Below are positions 44,840-52,695 of a DNA stretch of 64,000 nucleotides, piece after piece (position 1 is the first letter of the stretch; the number at the start of each line of letters is the position of its first letter). Below the pieces are notes generated by a model. That model made no database searches and had not been told where the DNA came from. It saw nothing but the letters and a program-made list of their open reading frames with translations. The stretch comes from Acinetobacter pullicarnis (GTDB lineage: Bacteria > Pseudomonadota > Gammaproteobacteria > Pseudomonadales > Moraxellaceae): positions 1,736,001 to 1,800,000 of the forward strand of contig NZ_VCMZ01000001.1 of assembly GCF_006352475.1 (NCBI RefSeq). Direction: 5' to 3'. The translations under genes were made by a program, and so were the position numbers.

Positions 44840-46348
44840 ATGACAAATAAAAGCAAAGATAGTGTAACGCCAACGGATCAGCCAGACACAAGCAAGAGTG
44901 CAAAATTGGGATTACTGGCACTTATTGCGATTGTGGTTGGATCGATGTTGGGTGGTGGGGTATTTAGTTTGCCACAAAATACCGCAGCAACATCTGCGGT
45001 GGGTCCCGTAGTGATTGCGTGGTTGATTGCGGGTATTGGTATTTACTTTATTGCAAACTCATTTCGACTGTTATCTGATTTAAGACCAGACTTACAAGCC
45101 GGCGTATATATGTATGCACAGGAGGGCTTCGGTTCTTTTATTGGATTTAATGTAGCGTGGGGTTATTGGTTAATGACCTGTTTTGGGAATGTTGCCTTTG
45201 CAATTATTCTCATGGATGCATTAAATCAGTTTTTCCCAGGGGTATTTACGGGGGGGAATAACTTAACGTCGATTATTTGTGGGTCCGTCTTAATTTGGGG
45301 CTATAACTTTTTAGTTTTATCCGGTACTCGTGTTGCGGGTGCAATCAATACCATTGGCACCATTGCCAAGCTGGTCCCTTTAATTTTGTTTGTTATTATT
45401 TTAGGATTTTTGATTAACTATACGCAGTTATTTACCAATGTTTGGGGCACTAGCCCAGCAATTGTTGCTGCAGGCAGTAATCCGCAAGAATCCGTTTCGT
45501 TATTCACCCAGATCCTTGCGCCAATGACCGTCACACTGTGGGCATTTATTGGGGTAGAGGGAGCAGTGGTTCTTTCTGGGCGTGCAAAGAATAAAAAGGA
45601 TGTAGGTAAAGCAACCTTAATTGGTTTTATCGTTGCCTTATTTATTTATATTTTATTGTCGGTACTTCCTTTTGGTGCAATGCCGCAAGCCGAATTGGCA
45701 ACAGTCGCCAATCCATCAACTGCTGGTGTTTTAAGCCATATGGTGGGGGATTGGGGCGATTGGTTCATGAATGTTGGATTAATTATTTCCGTACTTGCAG
45801 GATGGTTGGCTTGGACCATGTTGTGTGCAGAAATTCCAATGGTCGCGGGTGAAAAAGGCGCATTTCCGAAAGTATTTGCGAAAACAAATAAAAATCATGC
45901 CGCCAATGTTTCACTTTGGGTCAGTAGTGGTGTGATGCAGGCTGCAATGCTATTGGTGTATTTCTCAAATAATGCATGGGTCACTATGTATAATATTAGC
46001 GCATTGATGGTTGTTCCCGCTTATATTACCACCACTTTGTTTATGGCTAAAATCTGTTTAAATCGCCAGTATGATCAATATGCCAAAACGGGCCGCACCA
46101 TGGCTTTATGTAGTGGTGTATTGGGTGCCTTATTCTGTTTATTTATTCTCTATGCCAGTGATTTAAAATATGTCGCCTTAATCCCGGTGTTATTGACGTG
46201 TGGATTACCTGTCTATATTTGGTCGAGAAAAGAGAAGCAACTTGCTGCGCCTATTTTCAATCGCATGGAAAAAATGTATTTAGGCATATTGCTGGCGCTG
46301 GATGTCATCGTAATTTTATTGTTTTTTATGACGGATGTTTTTAAGTAA
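44840..46348 (+). CDS. APA-family basic amino acid/polyamine antiporter (ArcD-like), copy 2
   Basis: Transporter of 502 residues, paralogous to the product of the gene at 40480. The same blocks recur: KLGLLALIAIVVGSMLGGGVFSLPQNTAATSAVGPVVIAWLIAGIG, YNFLVLSGTRVAGAIN, AFIGVEGAVVLSGRAKNKKDVGKAT and WLAWTMLCAEIPMVAGEKGAFPKVF. I chose the ATG at 44840, preceded by AAAGGAAC; an earlier in-frame start would lie in the terminator hairpin. It differs from copy 1 in the substrate-site region (GGGVF versus GSGID), which hints at a different substrate or exchange partner. Likely role is to import the amino acid and export its amine. Confidence 0.9.
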   Translation: MTNKSKDSVTPTDQPDTSKSAKLGLLALIAIVVGSMLGGGVFSLPQNTAATSAVGPVVIAWLIAGIGIYFIANSFRLLSDLRPDLQAGVYMYAQEGFGSFIGFNVAWGYWLMTCFGNVAFAIILMDALNQFFPGVFTGGNNLTSIICGSVLIWGYNFLVLSGTRVAGAINTIGTIAKLVPLILFVIILGFLINYTQLFTNVWGTSPAIVAAGSNPQESVSLFTQILAPMTVTLWAFIGVEGAVVLSGRAKNKKDVGKATLIGFIVALFIYILLSVLPFGAMPQAELATVANPSTAGVLSHMVGDWGDWFMNVGLIISVLAGWLAWTMLCAEIPMVAGEKGAFPKVFAKTNKNHAANVSLWVSSGVMQAAMLLVYFSNNAWVTMYNISALMVVPAYITTTLFMAKICLNRQYDQYAKTGRTMALCSGVLGALFCLFILYASDLKYVALIPVLLTCGLPVYIWSRKEKQLAAPIFNRMEKMYLGILLALDVIVILLFFMTDVFK

Positions 46349-46397
46349 ATATCAAAATGATCAATCTTCTAAATTGTTGGGTTGTATCATCGATAAT

Positions 46398-46442
46398 AAA
46401 AAATGGGCTACAAAGTCATTTTAGTTTTGTAGTCCATTTTTT
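46398..46442 (+). terminator. Rho-independent terminator after antiporter copy 2
   Basis: A long stem (TGGGCTACAAA region at 46404-46414 with TTTGTAGTCCA at 46426-46436, one G-T wobble) is flanked by an A-run on the left and a T-run on the right. It could work in both directions. Confidence 0.88.
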
Positions 46443-46451
46443 ATTTCTACC

Positions 46452-46753
46452 TTTGCAAAAGGTTCAAGAGATCTGTTCAGACCACCAAAAACAGCTAACG
46501 AAATAGAGACATATCTGTCTTAATCCCTGATCAGCAGGGCAGTCTTCATAACAAGTCCAACCGGTTTTTGTATAGCGCTCCTCCCTTTGAAAAGGGAGGT
46601 CGGGAGGGATTGCTTGGTCTTCATCCCTAACTTGCGCCTATGCAAAACATGTTTTGCAAAAGGCTCAAGAGGTCTGTTCAGACATTGGAAGCGCATTCAA
46701 TCAAAACATTACAACTGTCTTAATCCCTTATCAGCAGGGAGGTCTGTTCAGAC
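46452..46753. repeat. Nest of modular direct and inverted repeats
   Basis: An 87-88-bp composite unit occurs twice (46452-46539 and 46653-46739). Each unit has a left block beginning TTTGCAAAAGG and ending TCTGTTCAGAC, a central 32-34-bp stretch that differs between the copies, and a right block beginning CTGTCTTAATCCCT and ending ATCAGCAGGG. The second right block is followed by AGGTCTGTTCAGAC again. Between and inside the units lie perfect palindromes: CCTCCCTTT-GA-AAAGGGAGG (46580-46599) and TGCAAAACATGTTTTGCA (46641-46658). The variable spacer-sized centres recall a decayed CRISPR, but the flanking blocks are not one repeat, so a mobile-repeat or REP-like family is more likely. Confidence 0.7.
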
Positions 46754-46936
46754 TCTACCCTCGTTTTTTCCTTTTGTAAAGCAATGAGTTACAGCTGCTA
46801 AATATTTCAAAGTGTGTATCAGTAAAGTTGCTGTATGACAAAATGTTTCGTAGTTATACTTATAAGTATAAATTTCAATAGTTTGAGATAAATTTTCGTC
46901 TAAACGAGCAGGTATGCGTTTGCTTGCAAATATCAT
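46748..46936 (-). CDS. Small hypothetical protein, doubtful
   Basis: A 62-residue frame starting 27 bp after the stop of the phosphatase gene, on the same strand, with GAGG about 10 bases before its ATG. The first part (PARLDENLSQTIEIY) is reminiscent of a ribbon-helix-helix opening. The last part runs into the repeat nest, which suggests either a truncated gene or chance. It might be a fourth member of the vWA-kinase-phosphatase operon; evidence is thin. Confidence 0.28.
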   Translation of the reverse strand: MIFASKRIPARLDENLSQTIEIYTYKYNYETFCHTATLLIHTLKYLAAVTHCFTKGKNEGRV

Positions 46937-46963
46937 CTTTTAGACCTCATTTTTTTAGTAACT

Positions 46964-48025
46964 TTAATCAGCATCAAAGCGGTAGTTTTTTGCATATAAA
47001 ACAATGGAGCGATCATCACCTGTGGAGCGGGTTAAGAATTCTTCCGAATAAAAACGTTTATAAAGCTCAGCAACTTTAAATTGATCACCTCGTAGCTGTT
47101 GTAACCACTGTGTGATTTGTCCTGCTACTTGATCGCGGTTTACACTGACCAGTTTTTCCGCGGCACCATCACTCATCAGGACTAAGCCAGTCGTGATTTG
47201 ACTGTCTAAAACACCCCAATGTACATCAGAAAACTGTAGTTGGTCATCTATAAATTGAGTTTGATTGGCAAACTCGCCTTTATTGTGCAGACCCAAACAT
47301 TGGTAGTCGACATGCACTTGCTCAGTATCGAGTTGAAAAAGATGTTCTTGCACAATTTCACCATCACCGACTTTAAGCCATAGGCTATGGACGGAACCGA
47401 CAACAACTAAATTAAGCGTGCTGCGAAAATCACGGATTGAGCGTCGATGTAATGCTGCGCAGTCTTGTAAAATCCCCATCGCATGTCGAATGACAATCCG
47501 CACTAAGGTTGAAAAATCATGAGGCTGTGCCACATCGAGGTAAGTCGCAAGTAACGGTTCTAAACTTTGGCAGAGCCGGGTTAATTGGGCAGTGAGTGCA
47601 TTTGCACCTAAATCTGATACAGCAGCACTGCCTGCTCCATCACAAACGATTAGAATGGGGCGCGGTTTAATAGTTGCTTGAGCAGCATCTTGACAGGGGA
47701 GTTGAATATTCGGTTGGCGATGTTGTATTCCGACCAATGCTTCAGCATAGACCTTGGCTGGTTCTTGGGTGACACGTGCATAATATTTTAATTGCTCAGC
47801 TTGAGATTCCAATGGTAAGGACAATAATTTAAATAAATATTGCTTGCAGATAAATTTCAATGTCCAAGGCGAGTAGCCAAATAAAGACGCGTCTGTAAAG
47901 CGATAAGGTACTTTTTTCATATTGCCGTTTGAAGCGGCAGTTATTGCAGTCTGAATATGCTGCTGCGCGCCATTGCGTGGTTTTTTAACTTTGCGACTTG
48001 GCACAGTCGATGTGCTATTTTTCAT
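46964..48025 (-). CDS. PP2C-like protein phosphatase of a TerY-P-type triad
   Basis: Metal-dependent Ser/Thr phosphatase of 353 residues. After an N-terminal extension of about 90 residues, the PP2C motifs appear: CQDAA (Asp113), LIVCDGAGSAAVSDLGA (Asp129-Gly130), VGDGEIV, GLVLMSDGAAEKLV and TGDDRSIVLYA. These supply the metal-binding Asp residues. It is the last solid gene of a minus-strand operon with a kinase and a vWA protein. The combination is the TerY-P triad described by Aravind and colleagues for Ter-linked stress systems. It would remove phosphate groups added by the neighbouring kinase, probably on the vWA protein or another target. Confidence 0.88.
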   Translation of the reverse strand: MKNSTSTVPSRKVKKPRNGAQQHIQTAITAASNGNMKKVPYRFTDASLFGYSPWTLKFICKQYLFKLLSLPLESQAEQLKYYARVTQEPAKVYAEALVGIQHRQPNIQLPCQDAAQATIKPRPILIVCDGAGSAAVSDLGANALTAQLTRLCQSLEPLLATYLDVAQPHDFSTLVRIVIRHAMGILQDCAALHRRSIRDFRSTLNLVVVGSVHSLWLKVGDGEIVQEHLFQLDTEQVHVDYQCLGLHNKGEFANQTQFIDDQLQFSDVHWGVLDSQITTGLVLMSDGAAEKLVSVNRDQVAGQITQWLQQLRGDQFKVAELYKRFYSEEFLTRSTGDDRSIVLYAKNYRFDAD

Positions 48026-48071
48026 TATGAGATCTCAAAAAAATGAATTGTGATGAGTAAACAAGTGGTTG

Positions 48072-49130
48072 CTACTTTTTGATCGATTTCTTTGGTTCTG
48101 GTGGAATGATTTCCATCGCATGATAGCCTTTGGCTAATTCACGCTCATACACCTGTAATGCATCTAACCAAGTTTCAAGATCGGCACGCGCGCAAGGATC
48201 TTTTGCACCATTGGTAAAGGTTTCAATAAATAAGCTTTTTACCCGATAGGGCATGTGGCTCCAGATGTTATACCACTGACCTTTAGGGATGCCGCGATTG
48301 CCTAACCCATAGGCAAATTTTCCTGAGATTAGATTCTGAACGGGATCATCACCACCAATAATGTCGTAGGGATGACGACCAAGCATAAGACACATGAACA
48401 GTACGATCGCAATGGAAAAATATTCAGATTCCTGGGTCCGACGAATATCTTTAAATGCTTTGCCATGATGTTCCGGGGCAGTTAAATCAGGGCTGCCAAC
48501 TAAACATGGGAATGTTTGATCTTTTATTTGGATCTGATAGCTATCGCAATCAATAAATCCGACATTAAAGTCTTTGGGATTCCACATAAAATTACTAAGA
48601 TTGTAGTCACCGATCATGATGCCGTGTTTATGTAAGTGGCGGATATTGTCTAGAAAATAAATCAGCATTTTGACAATGTCATGGCGATTTAAATCGGGTG
48701 CATATTTTTTGTAGGCAATTGCATGAGCCAGTACGCGCATGGTAGAGCCTTCAATTTTCGGCATAGCATAACCAAGCCATTGTTGATGTTCGTCGTATAC
48801 CGAAATAGCAGGCCAGCTCATATTGCGGTCTTTAAATAACGGTCGTAAACCACGCATTGCTTCTATTTTTTGTTCCAAATAGATTTTTTCTGTATGTAGA
48901 ATTTCTGGCAAATAGCGTTTAACTAAAATATTTTCCTGTTGTTGTAGTGGGTAGATTTCACCTTCTCCTCCTTTCGCCAATAAAGGTGAAAGGGCCTGTT
49001 GCACGGCATAACGATCAAAGACTTTTGGCATTCTAGCGCCTTGTGCAATATCTGCTTTTTTGGGCGTGACGAAACGCTCATTTGTGCTGCGTGTCTGCAT
49101 AAAGTGATTTAGAACAGTTTTAAAAATCAT
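48072..49130 (-). CDS. Protein kinase of a TerY-P-type triad
   Basis: Eukaryotic-like Ser/Thr kinase of 352 residues. The glycine loop LLAKGGEGEIY (about 50-60), ATP Lys71 (ILVKRYL), catalytic segment IMIGDYNLSNFMW (Asp175, Asn180) and metal-binding IDCDSYQI (DCD in place of DFG, Asp194-Asp196) are visible. The APE-like region is LTAPEH. No transmembrane segment or C-terminal zinc ribbon is seen. I chose the ATG at 49130, which overlaps the stop of the vWA gene by one base (TAATG); an in-frame start farther up lies inside the vWA gene. The overlap indicates coupled translation and shared function. Confidence 0.88.
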   Translation of the reverse strand: MIFKTVLNHFMQTRSTNERFVTPKKADIAQGARMPKVFDRYAVQQALSPLLAKGGEGEIYPLQQQENILVKRYLPEILHTEKIYLEQKIEAMRGLRPLFKDRNMSWPAISVYDEHQQWLGYAMPKIEGSTMRVLAHAIAYKKYAPDLNRHDIVKMLIYFLDNIRHLHKHGIMIGDYNLSNFMWNPKDFNVGFIDCDSYQIQIKDQTFPCLVGSPDLTAPEHHGKAFKDIRRTQESEYFSIAIVLFMCLMLGRHPYDIIGGDDPVQNLISGKFAYGLGNRGIPKGQWYNIWSHMPYRVKSLFIETFTNGAKDPCARADLETWLDALQVYERELAKGYHAMEIIPPEPKKSIKK

Positions 49131-49798
49131 TAGATTGAGTCCCATCCGTCTGTTGCAGGCAATTTCACACTCGATGAAGTTGAAGCAGAAGCTGAGACGC
49201 GACTCATACTTGCCGAAAGCCACTCAAAGAACTCATTGAATTTAAGACCTTGTAGTTTTTTTGCACCGCGTGAACTGAATTGCCCAAGGATATTTAAATC
49301 AGCACCATCAACACCAATTGGTAAGACCACCAACTTACGTTGTTCTGATAATGTTTTAGCTTGTTGTGCCGCAGCGCTGTAGTGATCTGTAGGTGCACCA
49401 TCACTGATAATGATGAGCCACGGTTGATAATACGCAACGCCAGAATTTTTATATTCTTTTTTGCGTTCCTCAAGACGTTGTAGTGCAAGTTCAGTTGCAC
49501 GACCCAAAGGTGTTGTACCATGCGCGGTAAACTGTGTAATGCCATCAATATTATTGGCAGTGGTAAATGCCAAGGCTTCTGTTACGGCTGCGCCAGCAGT
49601 AATAACTCCAATTTCCACAGAATAAGCCGCAACCTCATCCTCCTGCACAGAAGCAATGAAGTGTTGAATACCACTATTCAATTCACGGATCGCTGCGCCA
49701 CCCATCGAACTTGAGGTATCTAAAATAACCATGCATGCACAACGTGGTGATGGGTTGTCAATTAAGTCATTTGAGGTGGTTAATTCGTATGTTGCCAT
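49130..49798 (-). CDS. TerY-like von Willebrand factor A protein
   Basis: vWA-domain protein of 222 residues. The metal-ion-dependent adhesion site is complete: DxSxS in MVILDTSSSMGG (Asp27, Ser29, Ser31), the Thr in HGTTPLGRA, and Asp in IIISDGAPTDHY. No signal peptide is seen, so it is cytoplasmic. This matches TerY of tellurite/stress systems. It is the first gene of the triad. The usual terD/terC-type partner genes are not in the window, so this is an orphan triad as far as I can see. It probably acts as a scaffold or sensor switched by phosphorylation. Confidence 0.9.
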   Translation of the reverse strand: MATYELTTSNDLIDNPSPRCACMVILDTSSSMGGAAIRELNSGIQHFIASVQEDEVAAYSVEIGVITAGAAVTEALAFTTANNIDGITQFTAHGTTPLGRATELALQRLEERKKEYKNSGVAYYQPWLIIISDGAPTDHYSAAAQQAKTLSEQRKLVVLPIGVDGADLNILGQFSSRGAKKLQGLKFNEFFEWLSASMSRVSASASTSSSVKLPATDGWDSI

Positions 49799-50495
49799 GA
49801 GCTTTACTCTTGTTTATTGATTTGATGAGTAAAGTTTAAGCTCAGTGTGATTAAGAGGGAGAGAATGTAAGCTTACAGAAAATACAAATTAGGGGGAGTT
49901 GATATTCCATTAAGTGTATTAGAAGCACATACGTTAATACGACAGGATAAGTTTAGTTTCATTTTAGTTTATTGTCATATTCATCTATAGAAACGCATGC
50001 TGAAATTTTGTGTCTACTAGGATTGCCTGCACAATCCATAGGCGACTTGAATTCAACTCAAATCAATTTGTATAAAGATCTGATGGCTGTTGTGCTAAAA
50101 TAGTCAAAACTTTCGTTTATCAATCAAATATTACAGGGATATGTTTATTTGATCATTCAATGCGTAGCATGCCAGCGTTTTTAGCGGCGTAAAGTTCATT
50201 GTGAATGCTACGTGTTTAATCTTGTGAATGCATCTCTAAGAGATGTCTAGCGCTAGACTCACCCATATCGGAAGGCCTAGCCTAAGCTGTATTGATTGTT
50301 TTTATCGAAGTGTGTGATCGATTTTTAGACCCTAAGTTAGAATTATTTTACTTTTAGAGATGAGAAGTATTGCTTGAGTGTATTGCACAATAATGAATTT
50401 GACAGTGCTTTAATTCAAAAAATACGTCTTCTGTTGATAGATAATTGATTGGAACTTTTTTGTATTTTAAGCTCTCATTGGAAAATGGTTAAAGA
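49799..50495. other. Gene-free stretch with adjacent palindromes, before a LysR gene
   Basis: Nearly 700 bp without a supported gene. It should hold the triad promoter (left end) and the LysR promoter (right end). Two palindromes abut: CATCTCT-A-AGAGATG (50231-50245) and the perfect 14-mer GTCTAGCGCTAGAC (50245-50258). A wider inverted pair CGTAGCAT/ATGCTACG flanks 50164-50210 approximately. These may be operators, a small structured RNA or a mobile-element scar; I cannot tell which. Confidence 0.4.
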
Positions 50496-51389
50496 ATGTA
50501 TGATATAGATATTAAAATACTGAACATTTTTTATTGTATTTATCGATTTAAAAGTATCTCTGAGGCTGCTAATTATTTAAACTTAAGCCAGCCAACATTA
50601 AGTAATTTATTGAATAAATTAAGAAAGTATTATAACGATCCACTGTTTTTAAGAGTGGGCAATGAAATGTTGCCAACAGATCTTTCTAAGCAACTTTTTC
50701 CTTTGGTTGGTGAGGTTTTACAGAAATTTGAATTGGTACTAAATTTCTCTGATCAATTTGATGAAATTAATTCGCAGCTTAAATTTAATATTGCGATGAC
50801 CGATGTTTCCCATTTGGTTTTATTACCGAAAATTTCAACCTATTTAAAACAGCATGCGCCAGGTATCCAGCTCGAAGTTCATTCGATCACATTAGATACT
50901 GCTGATAAAATGAAAAGCGGTGAGATTGATTTAGCGATTGGTTTTTTACCCAACTTAGAACCCTCTTTTTATCAACAAAAGCTTTTTGAACAGTATTATG
51001 TGGTGATCGCATCGAAAGACCATCCACGTTTGCAAGATAATAAAATCAGTATTGAGCAGTATTTAAATGAAAAACATATTGATGTTGATGCAGGCGCAGG
51101 GCATTACTCACTTGAGCAAGTGTGTAATAACCTGGGTTTAAAAAGATCAATTGTGATGAAGCTACCAAGTTATTTGGGGGTAGGTTTGGTGGTTCAAGAA
51201 TCAGAAAGTATTGCAACGGTACCGTATTATCTCAGTGAAGTGCTATTGGCGCGTGGCAATCTACAGATTTTAGCAGCACCCATTGATTTCCCAACCTATG
51301 CGATTAAGCAATTTTGGCATGTCTCTAGCCATCATAAAAAAAGCCAGAAATGGTTTAGAAATATGAGTTATGAAATCCTTTCTAAATAA
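50496..51389 (+). CDS. LysR-family transcriptional regulator (NahR/PcpR-like branch)
   Basis: Regulator of 297 residues. The N-terminal helix-turn-helix (IDIKILNIFYCIYRFKSISEAANYLNLSQPTLSNLLNKLRKYYNDPLFLR) has the wording of the NahR/NodD/LeuO branch (..LSQPxxSxxLxxLRxxxxDPLFxR). The C-terminal effector domain follows and ends in WFRNMSYEIL. No catabolic operon is next to it; the neighbours are the vWA triad and a secreted protein on the other strand, so its target is unknown. Confidence 0.88.
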   Translation: MYDIDIKILNIFYCIYRFKSISEAANYLNLSQPTLSNLLNKLRKYYNDPLFLRVGNEMLPTDLSKQLFPLVGEVLQKFELVLNFSDQFDEINSQLKFNIAMTDVSHLVLLPKISTYLKQHAPGIQLEVHSITLDTADKMKSGEIDLAIGFLPNLEPSFYQQKLFEQYYVVIASKDHPRLQDNKISIEQYLNEKHIDVDAGAGHYSLEQVCNNLGLKRSIVMKLPSYLGVGLVVQESESIATVPYYLSEVLLARGNLQILAAPIDFPTYAIKQFWHVSSHHKKSQKWFRNMSYEILSK

Positions 51390-51516
51390 AGGTTCGCACT
51401 ATTCGATGAAGCATCAACAGTTTACACAAGCAGTAATCATACTGCTGCGACGTAATAACCCCGCATAGATCGAGTAGCGCAGTGGGGCTATTTTATAATT
51501 TAAATTGAATAGTGAT

Positions 51517-52101
51517 TTAATCTGCATCATATTGCTTTAGATTGCATTTGTCGTAATCTTGATCGTCTGCCCAATATAAATTGTGTGCCACACGAATTTT
51601 TGATTGATTGGCTGAGGTTTTAAGCGTGATATAAATGGGTTGACTCTTGCTTGGTGTCAATTGCCAATGTGCATTTTCCTCGCCAAGTATTACATTGTCA
51701 CATTTATTTTTAAGTTGTTTAAATTGATAGTTGCCAAACAATTGTTCTAATGTCTGCGCATTATTGCTAGGTCCAATATAACCTTGTTCTAGGGTTATTT
51801 CTGCGTACTGAATCATCGTTCTTGCACCTGATATATAAATCGGTGCATCCACACTTTTACCATTCTGTGGATTGGTAAATTGAATCCTACCATCTGGTGT
51901 AATCGCCGAATCTGAAGCTGCCCATTTGACATTTTTCATGTATTTTAAGTCGTGCCAGCTATTATTGGTATGATCTTTAGGCAGGGTAATGGTAAAGGTT
52001 TTAATCACACCGGCCAAAGGCGCAGGAGACGTGTTTTGTGCAAATGAGATTGAGCTGATTGCAAGGAGTCCGCCCAGTAATACAAGTTTATTGCTACGCA
52101 T
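51517..52101 (-). CDS. Secreted or periplasmic protein of unknown function
   Basis: About 194 residues with a clear Sec signal peptide (MRSNKLVLLGGLLAISSISFA, cleavage after AFA-like SFA). The mature part is rich in beta-type segments and has two Cys (KNKCDNVIL and DYDKCNLKQ) that could form a disulfide. I do not recognise a family. I chose the ATG at 52101 because it opens the signal peptide; an earlier in-frame start would add 20 residues before it. It is encoded on the minus strand between LysR and AhpD-like genes, with no operon partner. Confidence 0.65.
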   Translation of the reverse strand: MRSNKLVLLGGLLAISSISFAQNTSPAPLAGVIKTFTITLPKDHTNNSWHDLKYMKNVKWAASDSAITPDGRIQFTNPQNGKSVDAPIYISGARTMIQYAEITLEQGYIGPSNNAQTLEQLFGNYQFKQLKNKCDNVILGEENAHWQLTPSKSQPIYITLKTSANQSKIRVAHNLYWADDQDYDKCNLKQYDAD

Positions 52102-52214
52102 AAGATCGATGTTTAAGTTAAATAATAAAATTAAAATAAAGCATTCGTTTGGTCTTTTCAATTTTCAATTGCTTTGGTTATTTAACTTGACAGTGATTAA
52201 ACTCACGATAATAT

Positions 52215-52236
52215 AAACCTACCTACTAATAGGTTT
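52215..52236. promoter_or_regulatory. TetR-type operator candidate upstream of the AhpD-like gene
   Basis: Nested inverted repeats: AAACCTA (52215-52221) / TAGGTTT (52230-52236) and ACCTA (52221-52225) / TAGGT (52230-52234). ACCTACTAATAGGT is a form common for TetR-family operators. It lies 22 bp before the AhpD-like start, and a TetR gene follows that gene. Confidence 0.55.
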
Positions 52237-52257
52237 GTTTTTGAGATGGAGTTTTAA

Positions 52258-52593
52258 ATGGAACATGAGTGGAGCAAAAAACTTAAAAATTTGGTCAAAG
52301 GTGTGGGTAATTTCGCCAAATTAAACCAACCTATCGCCAGTGCAGTTCAGCAATTAGATGCTGCAACGCGAACCAATAAAGTTTTAGATGATAAAACCCA
52401 TGAGTTAATTGCGCTAGCCGTTGCTGTGACCACGCGTTGCGATGGTTGTATTTCAGCGCATGCGTTTGCTGCAAAAAAAGCAGGTGCAAGCAAAGAAGAA
52501 ATTGCAGAAGCTCTGGGGACTGCAATTGCATTAAATGCTGGTGCGGCATTGGTTTATTCAACCCGTGTCTTAGAGGCATTTGAAGAACTTTGA
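52258..52593 (+). CDS. Carboxymuconolactone decarboxylase/AhpD-family protein
   Basis: A protein of 111 residues of the CMD/AhpD fold. The core LDDKTHELIALAVAVTTRCDGCISAHAFAAKKAGASKEEIAEAL carries the redox Cys61-x-x-Cys64 pair and His68 typical of AhpD-type disulfide reductases and of the alkylhydroperoxidase-like family. It lacks the residues needed to be called a true carboxymuconolactone decarboxylase. Probable role is peroxide or thiol redox defence. It is followed by a TetR gene on the same strand and preceded by a TetR-type palindrome, suggesting a self-regulated pair. Confidence 0.88.
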   Translation: MEHEWSKKLKNLVKGVGNFAKLNQPIASAVQQLDAATRTNKVLDDKTHELIALAVAVTTRCDGCISAHAFAAKKAGASKEEIAEALGTAIALNAGAALVYSTRVLEAFEEL

Positions 52594-52670
52594 AGCATTT
52601 AGCGGGAATTCCCAGCAGGGGATTCCCCAATTCCAACAAACACAGTCAATTTCGAATACAATGCGGTTTT

Positions 52671-52684
52671 ACATTTTAAAATGT
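52671..52684. promoter_or_regulatory. Perfect 14-bp palindrome before the TetR gene
   Basis: ACATTTTAAAATGT lies 11 bp before the chosen TetR start and covers an earlier in-frame ATG at 52681. It could be an operator or a promoter element; its sequence differs from the ACCTA-type site at 52215. Confidence 0.35.
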
Positions 52685-52695
52685 GTATTCTGCAA

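Noticed and set aside
46452..46753. Calling the repeat nest a CRISPR array
   Set aside because: Although the centres are 32-34 bp, the left and right flanks are different blocks and only two units exist, so a CRISPR call is not supported.
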